Assembly: GCA_017311185.1 (NCBI GenBank)
Contig: JAESUZ010001506.1
Location: 1,302,001 to 1,366,000 of the forward strand
Direction: 5' to 3'
DNA from: Proteles cristata cristata
Lineage: Eukaryota; Chordata; Mammalia; Carnivora; Hyaenidae
Length of the DNA: 64,000 nucleotides
Below are positions 23,568 to 35,458 of this stretch, in pieces. The position numbers and the translations under genes are program-made. The notes beneath the pieces are model-generated. The model ran no database searches and was not told the DNA's origin. It was given only the letters and a program-made list of their open reading frames with translations. Within the stretch, counting starts at the first letter, position 1. Every line of letters begins with the position of its first letter.

Positions 23568-23755
23568 ATAGCATGGTGGAGTGGTTAAGCAGTCTGGCTG
23601 GCTTTGAATCAGGAAAACTTTTTTAAGCCTCAGTTTCTCCATTAGTGAAATGGGGATAATGTACCACCTCATAATGTTGCTGTGAGAATTCAGTGACAAA
23701 CAGCATTTAGCACAGCTATTGTTACATGGTGGGCACTCATGAGAGACTGCTGCTA
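23568..23755 (+). mobile_element. MIR SINE
   Basis: It begins GTGGAGTGGTTAAGCAGTCT and continues CCTCAGTTTCTCCATTAGTG, AAATGGGGATAATGTACC. The 5' tRNA-like end is unusually well kept. Confidence 0.8.
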
Positions 23756-24301
23756 ACACATAATAGTAACATAATGATATTGCCAATAATAAATAGGAGA
23801 TAATTAATTGAAATAAGCAAAATATCCTGATTTTGGACTATAACTTTTTTAATTTTTAACTTTTGAAAGCTTTTATTTTATTTTATTTATATATTTTTTT
23901 ACTTGTTACAAAAGATGGCATCATTTTATTTATTTTTTTAATTTATGTTTTTAATTTACATCCCATTTAGTTAGCATATAGTGCAACAATGAATTCAGGA
24001 GTAGTTTCCTTAATGTCCCTTGCCCATTTAGCCCATCCCTCCTCCCACAACCTCTCCAGTAAACCCCTGTTTGTTCTCCATATTTAAGAGTCTCTTATGT
24101 TTTGTAACCCTCCCTGTTTTTATATTATTTTTGCTTCCCTTCCTTTATGTTCATCTGTTTTGTGTCTTAAAGTCCTCATATGAGTGATGTCATGTGATAT
24201 TTGTCTTTCTCTGACTGACTAATTTCGCTTAGCACAATACCCTCTAGTTCCATCCATGTAGTTGCAAATGGCAAGATTTCATTCTTTTTGATTGCTAAGT
24301 A

Positions 24302-24359
24302 ATATATATATATATATATATATAATGTATACATATATATATGTATATATATATATATA
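24302..24359. repeat. (TA)n-rich tract in L1 ORF2
   Basis: An interrupted TA and GTATACATAT tract sits where other L1 copies read GTATATATACCACATCTTC. It expanded inside the element. Confidence 0.9.
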
Positions 24360-25185
24360 CCACATCTTCTTTACCCATTCATTCATTGATAGACATTTGG
24401 GCTCTTTGCATAGTGCTGCTATAAACATTGGGGTGCATGTGCCCCTTCAAAACAGAATACCTGTATCACTGGGATAAATACTGAGTAGTTCAATTCCTAG
24501 GCAATAGGCCAGTTTTATTTTTAATTTTTTAAGGAAACTCCATACTGTTTTTCAGAGTGGTTGCACCAGCTTGCATTCCCACCAGCAGTGCAAATAGATC
24601 CTCTTTCTCTGCATCCTCACCAACATCTGTTGTTGCCTGAGTTGTTAATGTTAGCCAATCTGACGGGTGTGAGGTGGTAAGTCATTGTTGTTTTGATTTG
24701 TATTTCCCTCATGATGAGTGACGTTGAACATTTTTTCATGGGTTGGTTGGCTATCTGGATGTCTTTGGAAAAGTTCTATTCACGTCTTTTGCCCATTTCT
24801 TCCCTGGATTATTTGTTTTATGGGTGTTGAGTTTGATAAGTTCTTTATAGATTTTGGATACTAACCCTTTATCTGATATGTAATTTGCAAATATCTTTTC
24901 CCATTCCACCAGTTGCCTTTTAGTTTTGCTGATTGTTTCCTTCCCTATGCAGAAGCTTTTTGTTTTGATGAGGTCCCAATAGTTCATTTTTGCTTTTGTT
25001 TCCCTTGCCTCTGGAGATGTGTTAAGTAAGAAGTTGCTGCAGCCAAGGTCAAAGCCAAGTTGTCCATTAGTAGCCAAGGTTTTTGCCTGCTTTCTCCTTG
25101 AGGATTTTGATGGCTTCCTGTCTTATGTTTAGGTCTTTCATCCATTTTGAGTTTATTTTTCTGTATGGTATAAAAAAGTGGTCCA

Positions 25186-26569
25186 CCAAAAGTATACAGC
25201 CAACTAATCTTTGACAAAGCAGGAAAGAATATCCAATGGAAAAAAGACAGCCTTTTTAACAGATGGTGTTGGGAGAATTGGACAGCAACATGCAGAAGAA
25301 TGAAACTAGATCATTTTCTCACACCGTGCACAAAAATAAACTCAAAATGGATCAAGGACCTGAACGTGAGACAGGAAACTATCAACACCCTAGAGGAGAA
25401 AGCAGGAAACAACCTCCTTGACCTCCACCGCAGCAACTTCTTACTTGACACATCCCCAAAAGCAAGGGAATCAAGAGCCAAAATAAACTGTTGGGACCTC
25501 ATCAAGATTAAAAGCTTCTGCACAGCAAAGGAAACAACCCAGAAAATTAATAGGCACCAACGGAATGGGAAAAGATAGTTGCAAATGACATATCAGATAA
25601 AGGGTTGATATCCAGAATCTATAAGGAACTCACCAAACTACACGCCCGAAAAACAAACAACCCAGTGAAGAAATGGGCAGAAGATATGAACAGACAGTTC
25701 TCCAAAGAGGACATCCAGATGGCCAACAGACACATGAAACGATGCTCAGCATCACTTCTCATCAGGGAAATACAAATCAAAACCACACTGAGATACCACC
25801 TCACGCCAGTCAGAGTGGCTAAAATGAGCACATCAGAGAACTCTAGATGCTGGCGAGGATGTGGAGAAACGGGCACCCTCCTACACTGTTGGTGGGAATG
25901 TAAACTGGTGCAGCCCTTCTGGAAAACAGTGTGGAGGTTCCTAAGGAAACTAACAATAGAACTCCCCTAGGACCCAGCAATAGCACTGCTAGGAATTTAC
26001 CCAAGGGATACAGAAATGCTGATGCATAGGAGCACATGTACCCCAATGTTCATAGCAGCACTCTCCACAATAGCTAAAACATGGAAAGAGCCTAAGTGTC
26101 CATCAACAGATGAATGGATCAAGAAGATGTGGTTTCTCTATACCATGGAATACTACATGGCAATGAGAAACAATGAAATCTGGCCATGTGTAGCAACATG
26201 GATGGACCTTGAGGGTGTTATGCTGAGCGAAATAAGTCAGGCAGAGAAGGACAAATATCATATGTGTGCATGTATAGGAGGATTAGGAGGAACTTAACAG
26301 AGGACCAAGGGGGAGAAGAAGGGGGTAATGGTGGGGGAAAGGGAGAGAGGCAAACCATGAGAGACTCTTGAATGCTGACAAAAACTGAGGACTGATGGAT
26401 GTGGGGGGGAGGAGGGATGGGCATGGAGGAGGACACTTGTGGGGATGAGCACTGGGTGTTATGTGGAAACTAATTTGACAATAAACTATTTGTAAAATAA
26501 ATAAATAAATAAATAAAAGTAAAAAAAAAAAGAAGGAAAATATCTGAAGTAAATATTACGATATTAAAA
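25186..26569 (+). mobile_element. Younger 5'-truncated LINE-1 nested in the minus-strand L1
   Basis: The strand of the L1 match flips at 25,186 and flips back after 26,570, where the outer element resumes at the same place. Direct repeats AAAAAAGTGGTCCA (25,172-25,185) and AAAAAAGTGATCCA (26,572-26,585) flank it. It holds the last part of ORF2 and the 3' UTR, with a G-rich stretch at about 26,300-26,345 and an AATAAATAAATAAA tail. ORF2 pieces at 25,300-25,578, 25,605-25,970 and 26,016-26,297 are separated by a frameshift and a stop. Confidence 0.93.
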
Positions 26570-28009
26570 AAAAAAAAGTGATCCAGGTTCATTTTCTGCA
26601 TGTTGCTGTCCAGTTTTCCCAACACCATTTACCAAAGAGACTGTCTTTATTTTATTGGATATTCTTTCCTGCTTTGTCAAAGATTAGTTGTCCATGTATT
26701 TGTGGGTCCATTTCTGGATTCTCTATTCTGTTCCATTGATCTGAGTGTCTGTTCTTGTGCCAGTACCATACTGTCTTAATGATTACAGCTTTGTAACCCA
26801 TCTTGAAGTCTGGGATTATGATGCCTCCTGCTTTGGTTTTCTTTTTCAAGATTGCTTTGGTTATTTGGGGTCTTTTCTGGTTCCGTACAAATTTTAGGAT
26901 TGTTTGTTCTAGCTATGTGAAGGATGCTGGTGTGATTTTGATAGGGATTGCATTGAATACGTAGATTGCTTTGCATAGTATTGACATTTTAACAATATTT
27001 GTTCTTCCTATCCAGGAGCATGGAATATTTTTCCTTTTTTTTTTTTTTTTGGTGTCTTCTTCAATTTCTTTCATAAGCTTTCTATAGTTTCAAGTGTATA
27101 TATTTTTCACCTCTTTGGTTAAATTTATTCCTAGGTATTTGATGGGTTTTGGTGCAATTATAAATGGGATCAATTCCTTGATTTCTCTTTCTGTTGCTTC
27201 ATTGGTGGCGTATAGGAATGCAACCAATTTCTGTGCATTGATTTTATATTCTGCCACTTTGCTGAATTCATCAATCAGTTCTAGCAGGTTTTTGGAGAAA
27301 CTTTTGGGTTTTCCATTATAGAGTATCATGTCATCTGTGAAGAGTGAAAGTTTGACCTCCTCCTGACTGATTTGGATGCCTTTTGTTCCTTTGTGTTGTC
27401 TGGTTGCTGAGTCCATCTGGTCCAGTGTGTCATTCAAAAACATTGTTTCCTTGTTGATTTTCTGATTAGATAATCTGTCCATTGTTATTAGTGGGGTGTT
27501 GAAGTTCCCTGTTGAAGTGGGGTGCTGAAGTATTATCATTAATTAGTTTCTTTATGTTTGTGATTAATTGATTTATATATTTGGGTGTTTTCACATTTAC
27601 AGAATAAATATTTACAATTGTAAGATCTTCTTGATGGGTAGACCCCTTAATTATGACATAATGCCCTCTTCATCTCTTGTGACAGTCTTTATTTTAAAGT
27701 CTATATTGTCTAATATAAGTATGGCTACTCCAGCTTTATTTTGTCAACCATTAGCATGATAGATGGTTCTCCACCCCCTTACTTTCAATCTGAAAGTAAG
27801 GTCTAAAGTGGGTCTCTTGTAAACAGCATATAGATGGATCTTGTCTTCTTATCCATTCTGTTACCCTATGTCTTTTGACTGGATCATTTAGTCCATTGAC
27901 GTTTAAAGCAAGTACTGAAGATATGAATTTATTTCCATTATGTTTTTTGTAGAGTTGTAGTGTCTGGTAGTGTTCTCTGGTCCTTTCTAGTCTTTGTTGC
28001 TTTGGGTAT

Positions 28010-28040
<31 letters not shown>

Positions 28041-28163
28041 TCTATCAGAGTGATCTAGATGTAGTCTCCAGTTTGGGAATGTTAGTCAAAAGTCCTGCTG
28101 TATTGAGTGGCTTTTAATTAAATCCACTTTATTTTTATTTATTTATTTATTTACAGGACTAGT

Positions 28164-28999
28164 TCATTGGTCACAAACTCCTTTAATTTTTGTTTGGGAA
28201 CTTTTAATATCTCCTTCTATTTTGAATGAGAGCCTTGCTGGATAAAGAATTCTTGGCTGCATATTTTTCCAATTTAGCATATTGAATATATCCTGCCTCC
28301 TTTCGGCCTGCCAAGTTTCTGTGGATATGTCTGCTGTAAACCTGATGTGTCTTCCCTTGCAGGTTGAGGAATTTTTTCCCTTGTTACTTTCATGATTGTT
28401 TCCTTGCATGACTATTTTGTGAATTTGACTATAAAATGCCTTGTTAATGGTCAGTTTTTGTTGAATCTATTGGGAGTCCTCTGTGCTTCCTGGATTTTGA
28501 TGTCTGTGTCTTTCCCCAGGCTAGGAAACTTTTCTGCTATGATTTGCTCACATAACCCTTCTATCCCTTTTTCTCTCTCTTTATCTACTGGGACCCCTAT
28601 GATTCTGATGTTGTTCCTTTATAATGAGTCACTGATTTCTCTAATTCTTAAATAGTGCTCTTTTACCTTGGGTTCTCTCTTTTTCTCTGCTTCATTATTC
28701 CCCATAAATTTGTCCTCTATATCACTGAATCGTTGCTCTTCCTCATCCATGCTTGCTGCCGTGGCATCCATTTGAGATTGCAGCTCGGTTATAGCATTTT
28801 TTATTTCATCCTGACTAGATTTTACTTCTTTTATCTCCACAGAAAAGGATTCTAATCTATATTCAACCCCAGCTAGTATTCATATTATCGTGATTCTAAA
28901 TTTTAGTTCAGACACCCTGCTTGTATCTGTGTTGGTTAAGTCCGTGGCTGTCATTTCTTCTTGCTCTTTCTTTTGTGGTGAATTCCTTCGTTTTGTCAT
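28164..28999 (-). pseudogene. L1 ORF1 remnant
   Basis: ORF1 encodes the RNA-binding chaperone of L1. The likely start codon is at 28,999 (MTKRRNSPQKKEQEEM). A coiled-coil part follows at 28,840-28,619 (ELQSQMDATAASMDEEEQRF) and the C-terminal domain at 28,409-28,164 (RHIRFTADISTETWQAERRQ, then QPRILYPARLSFK). These pieces are in broken frames, so no full product is possible. Confidence 0.85.
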
Positions 29000-30680
29000 T
29001 TTGAAGGAAGAAAAGGAATTAATGAACTAAAAATAATTAAAATTAAAAAAATTTAAAAGACACACATACACAAATCAAATAAATGATGCTAGATCCTAGG
29101 TGTATTTTGGTCTGGGTATTGAAAGGAACTTGATAGATTAGAGAAAAAAAGGGAAAAAGAAAAAAAAAGGAAAATGTTTGAAAATTTGAAAAAATGAATA
29201 CAATGAAACAGAATAAAAAGAAATGATGGAAATAAAATAAAATTTGAAAATATTACAAAAAGGTAAAAATATAGTAGAAAAAATTAAAGAAAAATATTTT
29301 TAATAAAAATTGAAAATAGAAATTTTTTTCTCTCTCTGTATTCAAGAAAAAGAATAGAAATGAAAAATTAAACATAAAAGAAAATTGAATAGATGGACCA
29401 GTGAACAGACTAAAATACAATTGAAATTACATCGTTTTCCCCTAGACTTCAAACTATGAGGCACTTTATAGTCCGTAAACTAAACCAGGTAGAGAGACTT
29501 GTGGTGCTCCTAAAGAGCAAAGTTGGCCCCGTTGGGCAGGACTTCGTGTAACGGCTCCTTTCTCTACTAGATGGTGCTGCTTAGTTTACTGAGGGGGATT
29601 GTGGTGCTTGTAGGTGTGTGCCATGTGCGGGAGGGGTGAAAATGGTGTCATCCATCTTCGCAGGCTCTAGTATTGGAACTTGGTTCTCTCCAATCAACAA
29701 TTTCGAACCGTCCTTTTCTCCAGCTTCTATCCACTCCCCGCTTATACACTGTCCGTGACCAAGCCATCAGGTTTCCCGGCAGCATCTGCCTCTGAGTTGT
29801 ATCTCAGATGCAGCCGTTTTCCCCAACCCCTTACTTCAGAGGGACTGCGGCTTTGACCCATTCTGCCCTTCTGTGGGAGGATCTTACCGAGCAATGGCCA
29901 GGTGCAGGCCACACCCAGGAATGTTCATGGAACCATGCTGCTGCCAAAGCCCAGAGACTGTGGCTGGGTCCCAGCCCACCCCAGAAAAAGTTCACACAAT
30001 AGTGTAGCAGCAGCATGTCAGGGATTATGGAAAGTCACAACACACATCTGGCAGGAGGCTTCACCCTTAATGTCCTTGTTTCAGCACCAGTGAAAGTGGT
30101 TGTTCTCTGGGGTCCCCTGGGGCCTTTGCCTGTAGGGGCACCACACAGACTTTACCAAATGTTTTTCCAGCAGGGGAACTGCCTCTCCCTGTGTGGCCCA
30201 AGGATCCCCCGGACTTCACTCTGCTCCTGGGGATTCGCCCTTCTCACCAGAGCTCTACCAGGTATGGATCTGTGGAGTTTCACTCTGCCCTCCCCTTGTT
30301 TATAGAGTCTTAATGGAATTTAAACCTTCTCCTTTTTCCCTTTATAGTTCAGTCCCTGCAGCTGTTTCCACTTTTCCACTTTCTCTCTGGCTGCTTTTGG
30401 CGGGGGGAGACTTTTCCCTTACTGTGGTCCCCTTCCCCCATCTCTGTCCTCTCCCCATAGGCAAAAACTGCTCCCTGCCCTCTGAGGCTTCTCTCTTCCC
30501 CAGTTCACCACTCCGTGCTATGTACCTACTGGGTTCTGTGGTTCAGGTTGTGCAGACTGTTGTGTTAATCCTCAAATCAGTTTTCTTGGTGTGCAGGATG
30601 GTTTAGTGTTGATCTGGCTGTATTTCATGGACACAAGACACAAAAGAAGTCTATGCTGTTCTGCCATCTTGGCTCCTCCT
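29000..30680 (-). promoter_or_regulatory. L1 5' UTR with internal promoter region
   Basis: This is the part upstream of ORF1 in the minus-strand L1. It includes an A/T-rich stretch at about 29,030-29,440 and a GC-richer 5' portion at about 29,500-30,680 ending in the GGAGCCAAGATGGC start. In L1 this region drives transcription. Activity in this old copy is unknown. Confidence 0.75.
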
Positions 30681-30699
30681 GGACTATAACTTTTTATCT

Positions 30700-31282
30700 T
30701 CTTTCTTGCTAATAACTATTTCTTATTGATGGGTATTTTGTTGGTGTTTATTCCTAGAAGCTTAGATTTGTGACTTTGTTTGGTAGGGAGAGTTCTGGAA
30801 TCATTATAGAGTGATGCTGCTTCTGGTTGGAAAACAGAAAGCTAGAATAGTAGCAACAACAGGGTGGAACGATGTGATTTATTAGTTCTTCTCCTATTGC
30901 AAAACTAGCAATGCAGATCCACCAGATGAGGACCATGCAGGAGATGCCAGGTTTTAAGAAAATTATATCGGAACATCCACCAGCTAGCATCCAAGTGTGC
31001 ATGGGGGATGGCCTTTCTTGTTAAAGTTGAGAAACAGCAGTAATGGCAGTGCCAGGAGCATCCCCAAGTGTCTAAGTTCCCTCACTATGTGGGAAGAATC
31101 AGCAGCAGCTCCAGCTGGCTGGTTTCCTGTCGAGGCTCAATGCCATTGGAAATGTCCTGAATCCCCAAGACTTACTGATAGTCTTCAAGAAGCCAGACAG
31201 AAAAACTCTGCAATGTTTTGTCAATGTTAACTTCTCTGTAGCCATAGACCTTGCTGGCCTTGAGATCCCATTTTCATACCCA
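30700..31282. other. Unique DNA, no recognised feature
   Basis: This is the flank of the full L1 insertion. I see no repeat or exon. Confidence 0.3.
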
Positions 31283-31362
31283 TCATATTCATGACCTCAA
31301 GCAAGTTCTTGCCCTTTCTGAGCCTTGATTTCCTCATCTGTAAATTGGTTATAATAACAGAA
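31283..31362 (+). mobile_element. MIR fragment
   Basis: Its MIR core reads CATGACCTCAAGCAAGTTCT, then TTGATTTCCTCATCTGTAAA. Confidence 0.65.
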
Positions 31363-31511
31363 AAACCCAGATTTAGTTTAGAAAAAATGCGACTTTGAAA
31401 ATAACATTGCAGTAGGTCCTGCCAATAAACTAATTGACACAATGTCACACAACATTGTGATTTAGACCCAAAACATCTTTTATAGCTGAGTCGCCTATAG
31501 AATTCTCTTTC

Positions 31512-31740
31512 TTTTTTTTTTTTAAATTTTTTAAATGTTTTATTTATTTCTAGGAGAGAGAGACAACTTGAGCAGGGGAGGGTCAGAGAGAGAGAGGGAG
31601 ACACAGAATTGGAAACAGGCTCCAGGCTCTGAGCTGGCTGTCAGCACAGAGCCTGACGCAGGCCTTGAACCCACTAACCGTGAGATCATGACCTAAGCAA
31701 AAGTCAGACGCTTAACCAACTAAGCCACCCAGGCACCCCT
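31512..31740 (-). mobile_element. Feline SINE (minus)
   Basis: It has the ATTTATTTCTAGGAGAGAGA tail side and ends GCCACCCAGGCACCCC. Flanks AATTCTCTTTC (31,501) and AATTCTTTTTC (31,741) look like the target-site duplication. The TCTAGGAGAG tail links it to the younger subgroup. Confidence 0.94.
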
Positions 31741-32082
31741 AATTCTTTTTCAATAGATAATTTTCAATTGTAATTTTTTTTGCCAGTTTGTACACTCTGC
31801 TTCTAATTTATAGCAGTGTTTTTCCCAGGAGTCAAAGTGCATTCCATGAAATGCTAGTCCCATTAGATGCTCCTGGAAGAGAAACTAAACACTATTAACT
31901 TTTCTCAGAGATTCTCATTGCAAATTAGCAAATAAAATGTTCTTAGCAAGTAAAGTCCTGCAGTACAGAAACTTATCTGTATTTAATTCAGTGTTTCCTA
32001 GTTATTGGTCCATTGAATCCTTTTATCCTTTAACACTCATTTAAATCCCATAAGCTACTGTTCCAGGGAACATAAGTCAGGA

Positions 32083-32271
32083 CAATAGTTCCCAAATTTT
32101 TATGTTCCTTAGAAACACTTGTAGAGCTTAATAAGACACAGATTTTTCAACCATGTCCCCAGAATTTCTGATCCAGTACGTCTGGGGTGGGGTCCAAACA
32201 TGTGTATCTCTAACAAGTTTCTGGGTGATACCAACACTGCTGATTCAGGGACCATACTTTGAGAACCACTA
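32083..32271 (-). mobile_element. MER5A (hAT-Charlie DNA transposon)
   Basis: It matches the 189-bp MER5A: an end like CAATAGTTCCCAAAT, CAGAATTTCTGATCCAGTAC, GTCTGGGGTGGGGTCC, CTAACAAGTTTCTGGGTGAT, and the other end ACTTTGAGAACCACTA. The length equals the family consensus. The 8-bp target duplication has decayed. Confidence 0.85.
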
Positions 32272-32424
32272 CTTTGACATTTGTAGAATTAAACTAAGTT
32301 TCAGTAACAACTCTGGGCAATCGATATCCATAGCAGTCACAGAATGTTAGATCTCAGATGGAACTTGTATTCACTTATCCAACCAATATTAATTGGGCAC
32401 TAACTATTGCTAAGGCACTAAGGT

Positions 32425-32565
32425 GGGTTTCATGGGTTCAAGACCCACATTAGTCTCTTTGCTGACAGTGTGGATCCTGATTGGGATCCTCTCTCCCTCT
32501 CTCCCTGCCCTTTCCCAGCTTGTTCTCTCTCTTTTAAAAAAATAAATAAATTTTAAAAAAGAAAA
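32425..32565 (+). mobile_element. 5'-truncated feline SINE
   Basis: It begins within the tRNA-like part (TTTCATGGGTTCAAGACCCA), followed by GCTGACAGTGTGGATCCTGA, a CT-rich block and an AAATAAATAAATTTT tail. The first 60 bases or so are missing. Confidence 0.8.
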
Positions 32566-32899
32566 TTAAATAAAATATTTCAGCAAAGCCACTAGCATAA
32601 TGACTGTCATACAGCATTTCAATGTGTACACAATTATCATCAACAGAATCTTAAGAGTTAGATCCTGATTTTAAGACCCCAGAGTAATACTGATCTTTTT
32701 TTTAGAACACTGATGAGAATTTCTTGTTCTGTTTCTTAAATAGGTTTTCTAGTTTTCTCTATTTAATTTTTTTAAGAAGAATCTTTATGAACATAAGTCT
32801 AGAAGTTTAAAAATGAGGGATGAAGCCTAAGTTACCTTAGAGCAACTGGTAATGCTTGCTGTTCCCTTTGGAAACAAGGCATCATGAAGTACTATCTTA

Positions 32900-33105
32900 A
32901 TACTGTTAACATCTATTGAGTACTCCTGAAGCGTTAGGGCACTGGAAAAATCACATCACATACATTATGTCATTTAATCCTCCAGGGCCACCTACAAAGC
33001 AAGCATTCCCCAGTCCCCAAAGTTATTCCCCATTTTACAAAGAAGCAAACTAAGGGGGACATAGAGAAGGTAAGCCCTTTGCCCCACGGCAGAGTAAGAA
33101 GGCCT
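32900..33105 (-). mobile_element. MIR SINE
   Basis: Reverse MIR: TACATTATGTCATTTAATCC, then TTATTCCCCATTTTACAAAG and GAAGCAAACTAAGGGGGACA. Confidence 0.65.
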
Positions 33106-33109
33106 TTGC

Positions 33110-34540
33110 CCCCAGCACTAGGGCTCCCAAGAGCTCCACAATTTGTGTGCAATTTGCAAATGGAAGTACTTCTGTCACTTCCATCTGTGCCCTTGCTTGG
33201 GCAAATCGCCTTTCCTCTGCCCACTGCAAAAATCACATCAGATTATGCTCACCCAAAATAATATGGGTGTTTCATCCCTTAGGAGTTAGTCCTTTCAAGG
33301 ATTTCTCTATTAATAATAAGAGTTGTAGGCTGATGCTGAGTCAGCATGTTGAGTCTTACTGGTATCCCTGTTTCTGTATGAATAACAGCATGTGCTGAGT
33401 AAGAGGTTTGGAGTTCCTTTAATTCCCTCCCTGTGGCTTTTGCCTCAAGAATTGGCTCACTCCGCTGTTGGGGCCTGATATGCCAGCACAACACAGCAGA
33501 CTTCTTGGGTTGCAGGACTCTAATTTTTTTCAGTACCTTATGGTCTCTTTTGCCCTTGAACTACAGATATCGACTTTTCCCTTTAATGCACATTACCGCA
33601 AGAAATTCAAGGCCAAAGAAAAATGTTCCCCAAGGCCTACCTCCGTAGGAATTAGAATCAAGTAGGAAATGGGAGAGATTGTATGATTGTATATAGGCCA
33701 CATTTGTTGCCACAAGTCCAGACTGCCTGACCATTGCAATTGGAATCGGAACAACTCCTGCACAGCTGGAGGGCTTATCTTGAGGAGACACAACACACTC
33801 AGAAACATCTGGATTTTTTTACTTTTTTGAAAAAAGTCTGAAGTTTGATGTCCAGAAGTCATAGTATTACATTTTTACACTTTGTATCCTAATTTTACTG
33901 ACTAAAATAAAACATCTTTTGGGAGGAAGGATCATTGCATCAGTGCAGGTGATTATGTATTGGCTAAGAGCATATTAGTTTGCTAAATACCTATCATTTA
34001 TCTTTTGTTCCAAAGTTTCCAGAAGTTTAAAATCAGATCCAACTGAAAGTGGATGCCTCTCTCAAGAAAGCGTAAATATCTTAATCCAAGAAAACAAAAC
34101 CTTTAACCTTCTGAGTTATAAAAATCCTAGAAAGTGATAGAAGCTTATGTGCTACACTATCTGCATAAAAAAGAAAAAAAGAATTATTTATTTATGCATA
34201 TTGAGGTTCAATTTAGCTTCATCAGTTCATCCCACATTGTCAAGAGTGTTTATCAAGCACTCTTCCTGAAAGGTCTCTGCCAGCTGGAGATTTCTCTGAC
34301 CTAATATTCACAGAATTTTATATTTGGACAGGCTTTTTGAGGTCATTTCATCAAACACTTTCCTAGTGCAGAGCTTCACCCCTGACATTCCTGACAGATG
34401 GTTTGCAGATGCAGGTACTCTTCCAGCACCATCTCCCCTAGCAAGCATCCCTGACCTCCGTAAGAATTCACTGCTGCTCCCATTGAGTCCCTAGAACACA
34501 TTGTGTATCACAAATGGTATTATTATATTGATCATCATAA
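33110..34540. other. Unique DNA, no recognised feature
   Basis: Overlapping frames of up to about 90 codons at 33,079-33,862 on both strands lack splice sites and known motifs. I see no clear repeats. Confidence 0.3.
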
Positions 34541-34547
34541 GAGTTGC

Positions 34548-34735
34548 AACTTACTGAGCACCTACTATGCACCAGACAGTATAATATCTAATGTGATACA
34601 ATAACCCTGCATAATAGACATGATCATACCCATATTTCACATAGGAAGTGGGGTAAACTTGCCATCTGATAACTTGTTCAAGGTCACAAAACTAGGAAGG
34701 GAAAGAGACATGTCAAGTATTAGAGGTCTTGAGCC
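34548..34735 (-). mobile_element. MIR SINE
   Basis: It reads TACTGAGCACCTACTATGCA, then CATATTTCACATAGGAAGTG and TTGTTCAAGGTCACAAAACT, a reverse MIR. Confidence 0.75.
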
Positions 34736-34837
34736 TGTACCCCCACTTTCCCCTCCATGTCACCCCTCTTATATAATAGTTAATAGGTGATATTGAAGTT
34801 ATTCTGTACTCACCTCTTCCCTCTTCATTGACTGTGA

Positions 34838-34935
34838 ACTTTTTGAAGACCAATATGGTGTCACTTTTATTTCAATCTCCAGTCCCTATCACTGGACCCA
34901 GCACATATTAGGGTCTCAATAAGCATTACCTATTG
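34838..34935 (+). mobile_element. L2 LINE 3' end
   Basis: It shows a GTGAACTTTTTGAAGACC start, ATCACTGGACCCAGCACATA and GGGTCTCAATAAGCATTACC, the L2 3' terminus in degraded form. Confidence 0.65.
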
Positions 34936-35270
34936 AGTAGGCCACTTCCCTACCTCTGGTTCTCCAAAGCCTCAAACTCTGATTCTAGGTCACTTCCTTC
35001 CACTCAAATCACACTGATAGGGACTAATAATCAGGAAGCAAAGTACATCATTTTAATGTAGGTTAAAATTATTTAATCAAGTTATATTGATGAGAGCTCA
35101 AACTTGAAAGAGGTTCTATATGCAGAAAGGTGTGATTATGTGGACATGTGTGTTTAAAATTGTTTTGCTTTTTATATTTGTTGGTAGAAATAGAACACAT
35201 TAAGTCCGTTGAAGTGGGAGAATGTGAGAATTCAGCCTAGCCAAGGAAGAGATATAATAAAGAAGAGTCT

Positions 35271-35458
35271 TTGGGCACCTGGGTGGCTCAGTTAGTTAAG
35301 TGTCTGACTTCAGCTCAGGTCATGATCTTAGTTTGTGGGTTTGAGCCCTGCATCACACTCTATGCTGACCGCTCAGAGCTTAGAGTCTGCTTTGTATTCT
35401 GTGCCTTCCTCCCTCTCTGCCCCTTCTCTCTCTCTCTCTCTCAAAAATAGATAAACAT
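35271..35458 (+). mobile_element. Feline SINE
   Basis: It begins GGGCACCTGGGTGGCTCAG and ends AAAAATAGATAAACA. A perfect 13-bp target-site duplication, TAAAGAAGAGTCT, lies at 35,258-35,270 and 35,459-35,471. Confidence 0.96.

Larger units (their letters stand above)
24285..28090 (-). pseudogene. L1 ORF2 remnant with endonuclease-RT deletion
   Basis: ORF2 normally encodes an endonuclease and a reverse transcriptase. On the minus strand a frame at 27,539-27,090 reads endonuclease sequence (GNFNTPLITMDRLSNQKINK, then FLNDTLDQMD). It passes within a few residues to palm sequence (KGIQISQEEVKLSLFTDDMI). In intact L1 these are roughly 500 residues apart, so most of the endonuclease C-terminus and the RT fingers and palm start are gone. 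The catalytic FADD box reads FTDD here. The C-terminal part continues at 26,849-26,585 and 25,217-24,751. The gene is dead. Confidence 0.85.
23850..30680 (-). mobile_element. LINE-1, reached 5' end, now internally deleted
   Basis: The 3' end is at the left and the 5' end at the right. Its first bases (minus strand) read CCAGGAGGAGCCAAGATGGC, the typical start of an L1 5' UTR. A perfect 15-bp target-site duplication, GGACTATAACTTTTT, lies at 23,835-23,849 and 30,681-30,695, so this was one complete insertion. Order from the right: 5' UTR (about 1.7 kb), ORF1, endonuclease start of ORF2, then a jump into the reverse-transcriptase palm, the ORF2 end and the 3' UTR. A second LINE-1 interrupts it at 25,186-26,569. 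Without that insert it is about 5.4 kb, shorter than an intact L1, because of the ORF2 deletion. Confidence 0.95.

Noticed and set aside
29033..29440. Very A/T-rich stretch suspected to be a matrix attachment site or origin
   Set aside because: It lies inside the minus-strand L1 5' UTR, just upstream of ORF1, which explains its presence.
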